Assembly: GCA_947503135.1 (NCBI GenBank)
Contig: CANNCQ010000025.1
Coordinates: 1 to 39,817 of the forward strand
Source of the DNA: an uncultured Aquimarina sp.
GTDB lineage: Bacteria > Bacteroidota > Bacteroidia > Flavobacteriales > Flavobacteriaceae
DNA length: 39,817 nucleotides
Direction: 5' to 3'
A model generated the notes under the pieces. It saw nothing but the letters and a program-made list of their open reading frames with translations. It did not search any database and had not been told where the DNA came from. Shown here one piece after another: positions 36,239 to 39,817 of this stretch; the stretch's first letter is position 1; every line of letters begins with the position of its first letter. A program made the translations under genes and the position numbers.

Positions 36239-37011
36239 AAACTAATTTGATTATTTATGACAATTTACAGGATGCAGCAGCTTTGATTACGGCAATGAAT
36301 GACGGTGATGTTGAGAGGGTTTTATTAGAAGTAAATAAATCTATAAGAGATGGTGTTGCAGACCAGCACAAGTGGCAAAATGTTACAGACGATGACGTGC
36401 TTCAAGTTTCTGTTGTTAGTTCAGATAATTATTCTACAGAATCCTTATTTAGAGCGACAAGTAAGCATCAATCATGGTTAGAGAAAGGTCTTGACAATTT
36501 TTTCGATAAAAACACTCAAGGAATTACATTTACTGGAGGAATTAATTTTGCAGATGGAGGAAATTCAAGAAATGGTATTGCAGGAAGTTCAAGAAGAGGA
36601 AGCGGTTTTACTATTGATTTTGGAGGAGGCTTAACAGCAATTACATCTCTTTTAGGTAGAAAGGTTAAACCAGGGGAAGGTCTTGAAAATTTTGCTGATA
36701 TTGCTAAACGAGTCAATGATGCTGTGAAAAATTCTGGGGTTAATTTTAGTAGTGATGGTAACTCGAATATCTTTATGAATAAGAAATTTATAATTGATAA
36801 AGTTGCAACTAAGGATACTAAATTAATACAAAAAATAAAAAGGGATGAGTCAGGAAAAGTAATTAATGTGATTTCTAGTTTAGATCAAGCAACTAAAAAA
36901 GATACTAGTATTGTTGACAATAGGCAGAATCATGCAAATATTAGAAAGAAGGATTCTGAAATCTTATCACAGAAAGTGGATTCATCTGACTTTTTTAATC
37001 TTAGAAAGTAA
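35998..37011 (+). CDS. Orphan RHS C-terminal toxin, second cassette
   Basis: A 337-aa RHS tip. Residues 1-80 are the core end ([52 protein letters not shown]). The following 255 residues are unrelated to the first cassette's toxin. They include an acidic segment (DNLQDAAALITAMNDGDV), a Gly/Ser-rich middle (TGGINFADGGNSRNG, FGGGLTAITSLLG) and a basic C-terminus (KIKRDESGK, NHANIRKKD). I do not recognise the activity. The start is the ATG within the core, because an in-frame stop lies just upstream, so the gene is a truncated stub without secretion parts. The putative lipoprotein partner begins 8 bases after its stop. Confidence 0.72.
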   Translation: MLLPNRHGSSDKYRYGFQRQEKDDEIKGEGNSLNYKYRMHDPRVGRFFAIDPLSKEYPHYSPYSFSGNKVIHKNELEGLEETNLIIYDNLQDAAALITAMNDGDVERVLLEVNKSIRDGVADQHKWQNVTDDDVLQVSVVSSDNYSTESLFRATSKHQSWLEKGLDNFFDKNTQGITFTGGINFADGGNSRNGIAGSSRRGSGFTIDFGGGLTAITSLLGRKVKPGEGLENFADIAKRVNDAVKNSGVNFSSDGNSNIFMNKKFIIDKVATKDTKLIQKIKRDESGKVINVISSLDQATKKDTSIVDNRQNHANIRKKDSEILSQKVDSSDFFNLRK

Positions 37012-37018
37012 TTTTATA

Positions 37019-37522
37019 ATGAAGAAAATTGTTATATTATTGGTAATATTATTGTCGTCCTCTTGTAATAATAGAAGAGATAACTTTTTTAGGGATCACG
37101 TTGTCATAGATGTTACTTTTCCAGACACCTTAGATCATAATAAAGAATATGGGAAATTGTCTTTTTGTAATAAGTTTTCAGATACTTTGAAACGTCATGA
37201 AAATGACGATAGATTTATTAGAGTTTATCTCAATATTTTTGATAAACCCAAAAATAAGATAAACTTTAAAGAAGAATTATGTGATACATTTGTAGGATAT
37301 TCTAAAAACATCAATGACACACTAAGATGTAAATTTTATATAAATACTGATAGTATAGAAAATGGGAAAAAATATTTGTGTTTAAAGATAGTTGATAAGG
37401 TTTATTTGAATGGATATTCAGAGAATGATTCTACTTACAGATATATTGAGAATACTTATTATAGTAATTATCCTGTTTATTTAATAAGTGGAGATTCCCT
37501 TGATGCCGCTAGCAAAAAATAG
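37019..37522 (+). CDS. Putative immunity lipoprotein for the second RHS toxin
   Basis: A 167-aa predicted lipoprotein. I take the ATG at 37019, which begins a lipoprotein signal ending in LLSSSC with Cys16. The longer frame from 36911 overlaps the toxin gene and would bury the signal. The mature part is acidic and beta-rich, with DVTFPDTLDHNKEYGKLSF and two pairs of possible disulfide cysteines. It sits where an immunity gene belongs. A membrane-anchored periplasmic protein would suggest that the toxin acts in the envelope; this is inference. Confidence 0.65.
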   Translation: MKKIVILLVILLSSSCNNRRDNFFRDHVVIDVTFPDTLDHNKEYGKLSFCNKFSDTLKRHENDDRFIRVYLNIFDKPKNKINFKEELCDTFVGYSKNINDTLRCKFYINTDSIENGKKYLCLKIVDKVYLNGYSENDSTYRYIENTYYSNYPVYLISGDSLDAASKK

Positions 37523-37523
37523 T

Positions 37524-37550
37524 GCTACTGCTAGCGTCCACGCTAGTAGC
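37524..37550. repeat. REP-like palindrome (CTAGCG / CGCTAG)
   Basis: GCTACTGCTAGCG and CGCTAGTAGC form an imperfect dyad with a short TCCA loop, immediately after the immunity-lipoprotein stop. Its place corresponds to that of the CTCGT/ACGAG palindromes after the first cassette. Confidence 0.5.
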
Positions 37551-37556
37551 TACAAC

Positions 37557-37680
37557 GAGAATAAAACAAAGTAATTTATAAAGCTATTCTAAAAAGGGTA
37601 GCTTTTGTTTTCTACAACGGATGCAATTTAACAACACTACTTTTTAACTGTTCAATGTTTGTAGTAAGGTAGTTTTCGGT
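37557..37680 (+). repeat. RHS-cassette 3' repeat, copy B (with terminator)
   Basis: Begins GAGAATAAAACAAAG and ends GGTAGTTTTCGGT, as in copy A at 23641-23754. The last ~70 bases differ at only a few positions. The hairpin segment has diverged but kept its pairing (37580-37590 with 37595-37605), which points to selection on the structure. Confidence 0.85.
37580..37610 (+). terminator. Terminator inside 3' repeat copy B
   Basis: AAAGCTATTCT pairs with AGGGTAGCTTT with wobbles around a 4-base loop, followed by TTGTTTT. It should end the RHS-immunity transcript. Confidence 0.75.
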
Positions 37681-37710
37681 AGTGCTGATGAGTCTATTTT
37701 TGCTCTCACT

Positions 37711-37735
37711 AGCACTTCGTCTATCACGAGTGCCC
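37711..37735. repeat. REP-like palindrome
   Basis: AGCACTTCGTCTATCACGAG plus TGCCC is an imperfect palindrome related to the units at 23565-23633. It is followed by another copy of the CGAGAATAAAACAA word, as in the 3' repeats. Confidence 0.5.
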
Positions 37736-38012
37736 ACAACGAGAATAAAACAAGGCAGATAATTTGTTTTTTAATTTGCAGTAATACAAGTTTTTTGTTT
37801 TGGTAAAAAAATATAAAAGCGGATAAATTAAAGTAGGGAGTTTTCTTGTAAAGGAGCCGTGATTCCTGCAAAGTCAGGACACGTTTATGCAGCGAGGTGT
37901 AGCTCTAAATAGATTATAAATTGGGGTATTTTATAACCGTAATTTAGTAAAGATTGAGCCTGTTTCTGTAAGGATATAACAACAATGCGACGAACACAAG
38001 AAACAGCTATAA

Positions 38013-39140
38013 ATGAAAAACACGTTTCTACTATTCATAGCAGTAATTCTTTTTAGCTGTGAAGGCGATTCTTCTGCAAATTTTGACCCTAATGCAGAGC
38101 GAAACCCTAATTTAAACATCAATACCAATAGCTTTGCAGATGCCAATTTAGGCAAAGAAACTAGAGAGTTGTTTTCTAAACTCCAAAATATCACCCAGCA
38201 AGGCATCGCTTTTGGGCAACAAGCTCCTTTTGGCACAGGGAATAATTTTCCCCAAGCAAATGCACTCGATAGAGATTTTGATATTGTAGCAGGCGATGCT
38301 CCGGCTGTTGTCGGGTTCGATTTGGAACTCATAACGCTTCAACGTGGTTTTATAGATGAATTTACAGAGCGTTTTGTTCCTGCAGTAAGAGCCGCTCACG
38401 AAAATGGCAGTATAATCACTATGTCTTGGCACATGGTTAACCCAAATACTCAGCAATTTGGAGGAGACGACTCCTTTGATGGTGTTGTAGGAAGAATGCT
38501 GGAAGGAGGAGATTTAAGGCCAAATTTTTTAAGAGCCCTAGATTTAGCAGCAACTTTATTTAAAGCTTTTGTTGATAATGAAGGAAACCCTATCCCTATA
38601 TTGTTTAGACCTTGGCACGAAATGAATGGAAGTTTTTTCTTTTGGGGGGAAGAATTTAGATCTACTGCAGAATACATACAATTGTGGAGAGACACAGTTG
38701 ATATCTTATCAAATGATTTAGAAGTACACAACTTACTTTATGTATACGCTCCAAACTGGCTATCTAGTAGAGCTGAATATTTAAGAAATTATCCAGGAGA
38801 TGACTACGTTGATATGCTGGGTATAGATGTATATGATTTTAGAAACGGACGTTACCTAGATCGTGTATTAACCAATTTAGGTGTTGTTGAAGATATAGCG
38901 AGTGAAAAGAACAAGCTATTTGCGCTTACCGAAACGGGTTTAGAAAATGTAACACAAAACGACTGGTGGACACAGAATTTGTACAGAGGTATTCGCAGTA
39001 GTGGCATAACTTACGCTATGATTTGGCGTAACGATAATAGTGATTTTTTCCATGCGCCCTTTGTAGGACACCCCTCAGAAGACGATTTTAGGGCATTTCT
39101 GTCTGAAGATACCATTTTATTAAATAATGATATAAACTAG
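38013..39140 (+). CDS. Glycoside hydrolase family 26 lipoprotein (beta-mannanase-like)
   Basis: A 375-aa secreted lipoprotein with a signal ending at LFSC (Cys16) and a GH26 (beta/alpha)8 domain from about residue 45. The acid/base residue is Glu203 in FRPWHEMNGSFFFWG, and the nucleophile is Glu307 in LFALTETGLEN. Both motifs are characteristic of clan GH-A family 26. Other family segments are SWHMVNPN (135-142 region) and MLGIDVYDF. Substrate is most likely beta-mannan, but family 26 also includes other activities. It is attached to the outer membrane by its lipid. No SusC/SusD pair or other carbohydrate gene is in the window, so it stands apart from any visible polysaccharide utilisation locus. 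Confidence 0.93.
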   Translation: MKNTFLLFIAVILFSCEGDSSANFDPNAERNPNLNINTNSFADANLGKETRELFSKLQNITQQGIAFGQQAPFGTGNNFPQANALDRDFDIVAGDAPAVVGFDLELITLQRGFIDEFTERFVPAVRAAHENGSIITMSWHMVNPNTQQFGGDDSFDGVVGRMLEGGDLRPNFLRALDLAATLFKAFVDNEGNPIPILFRPWHEMNGSFFFWGEEFRSTAEYIQLWRDTVDILSNDLEVHNLLYVYAPNWLSSRAEYLRNYPGDDYVDMLGIDVYDFRNGRYLDRVLTNLGVVEDIASEKNKLFALTETGLENVTQNDWWTQNLYRGIRSSGITYAMIWRNDNSDFFHAPFVGHPSEDDFRAFLSEDTILLNNDIN

Positions 39141-39284
39141 CAGTTAGAGGGTAGTATTAAGTTTTTGATTTTTATAATCTATGAAGATAGTACCTTAAAG
39201 GTTTAAAAAAGGTTAAAAGCATCTTCTAGAGTTTTTTTTAGCCATTATAGGCTTTAATAATAGTAATAATGCTACACAATAATT

Positions 39285-39390
39285 TATATAAAGCTATTCT
39301 GTAAATAGAATAGCTTTTACTGTTTCTAAAACGAATAAAGCTTTAGCGGACAGTTCTTTTAACCGTTCGGTGTTAGAAATCAAACACCTT
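39285..39390 (+). repeat. Diverged third copy (C) of the RHS-cassette 3' repeat
   Basis: AATTTAT(AT)AAAGCTATTCT matches copy B, and CTTTTAACCGTTCGGTGTT corresponds to CTTTTTAACTGTTCAATGTT in copies A and B. The internal parts have drifted. It lies after the GH26 gene, and no RHS cassette is visible between copies B and C. Confidence 0.6.
39290..39320 (+). terminator. Terminator of the GH26 gene (within repeat copy C)
   Basis: AAAGCTATTCT (39290-39300) and AGAATAGCTTT (39307-39317) form a perfect 11-bp stem with a 6-base loop, followed by a short T-rich tract. It is 150 bases past the GH26 stop. Confidence 0.75.
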
Positions 39391-39817
39391 TCAGCGCTGC
39401 TAATGTATTTGTGGCTTGCAGTATTGAGTGGTTCGTAAATTGTGTTTCTAGATAATTTATAATAATAACACTTTTAAGTAGAGTAAATGTGTGTTTGATG
39501 GTTACTGGTTTTCATTAATTTGTTGTAAACATTGTTACACGATTTTCTGTACAAACTAAAAAAATAATTTTCAATTTTGCTTTGAGAAATTTGTAATAGT
39601 TGTGATGTATAAATAGAAGTAGGAAATACTGTTGCGGAAGCTTATTTAATTAGGTAATGAACGTACAGTATATCTTTTTTAGATTAGTAATTTTACAATT
39701 GTCAACTTTATTTTTATTATTAAAATAATTCAAAGTTTTTTTTGAATATCCGTTTTTGCTCATAAACCTGTAATACTAGCAATTACAAGCCTATCGAAGA
39801 GTTTTTCTTCAAAATAC

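Larger units (their letters stand above)
37523..38012. other. Non-coding region after the second RHS cassette
   Basis: The 490 bases hold a palindrome, the 3' repeat copy B with terminator, a REP-like palindrome, and a further copy of the word CGAGAATAAAACAA at about 37739-37753. The remaining 250 bases before the GH26 gene show no supported gene. A 75-codon minus-strand frame here overlaps these repeats and is not convincing. Confidence 0.5.
39141..39817. other. Non-coding right edge
   Basis: These 677 bases contain no supported gene. They hold the diverged third copy of the RHS 3' repeat near their start; the remainder is AT-rich sequence in which I see no further structure. Confidence 0.5.

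Noticed and set aside
36911..37018. Upstream start for the second immunity lipoprotein
   Set aside because: It would overlap the toxin gene by about 100 bases and place a lipoprotein signal in the middle of the protein.
23641..37680. The A and B 3' repeats as attachment sites of the mobile element between them
   Set aside because: Both copies sit directly behind RHS cassettes, and a third copy exists outside, so they are better explained as part of the cassettes. I could not identify the true ends of the element.
37644..37871. 75-codon minus-strand frame
   Set aside because: It runs through repeat copy B and a REP-like palindrome, has no recognisable domain, and its hydrophobic composition follows from AT-rich DNA.

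Overview
The window looks like a chromosomal segment of a marine-type flavobacterium (Bacteroidota, Flavobacteriaceae). Base composition is AT-rich, starts lack Shine-Dalgarno sequences, a few start regions carry the Bacteroidota -7 box TAnnTTTG, and the order rsfS-ftsH-LUD-cdsA-psd-ACBP and the pair asnS-rpoN are typical of that family. This identification is inference from gene content; there is no rRNA or tRNA gene to confirm it.

Region 1 (0.2-13.7 kb) is housekeeping: an M48/Ste24-like protease, a SpoU rRNA methyltransferase, a COG2509-type FAD protein, catalase-peroxidase katG behind a perfect 11-bp inverted repeat, an RluA-type pseudouridine synthase, panB, birA, then the tight rsfS-ftsH-LUD-cdsA-psd-ACBP operon closed by a strong bidirectional terminator.

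Region 2 (13.7-18.8 kb) is an accessory redox cluster. A divergent HxlR regulator faces an unknown 213-aa protein, a cytosolic DsbA-like CGWC protein and a 1070-aa fusion. The fusion joins an indoleamine-dioxygenase/PrnB-superfamily haem domain, a cytochrome-P450-reductase-like FAD/NAD(P)H module without the FMN domain, and a cytochrome b5 domain. It reads as a self-sufficient electron chain feeding a haem dioxygenase-like domain and is my first candidate for an undescribed system. Inverted repeats in the shared intergenic region are candidate HxlR operators.

Region 3 (18.9-21.9 kb) is asnS and rpoN. One base after the rpoN stop begins region 4, an orphan RHS C-terminal cassette: 80-odd residues of RHS core, a toxin domain with a PD-(D/E)xK-like residue pattern, and an overlapping immunity gene. 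A second cassette with a nearly identical RHS stub, a different toxin domain and a lipoprotein partner lies at 36-37.5 kb. A ~115-bp 3' repeat containing a terminator hairpin follows each cassette, and a diverged third copy lies at 39.3 kb. Palindromic REP-like elements accompany the first two.

Region 5 (23.8-35.9 kb), between the two RHS cassettes, holds a small XRE/lipoprotein/PH-like cluster and then a mobile element. The element carries a 907-aa protein combining an SF2-like helicase (Walker A lysine replaced by glycine) with a C-terminal polymerase-A-like palm resembling the TV-Pol family. It also carries a C5 DNA methyltransferase, three tyrosine recombinases (the last apparently catalytically dead), a 544-aa replication-like protein with a winged-helix C-terminus, a ParE-type toxin-antitoxin pair, and several structured non-coding stretches.

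The window ends with an isolated GH26 beta-mannanase-like lipoprotein and 0.7 kb without genes.
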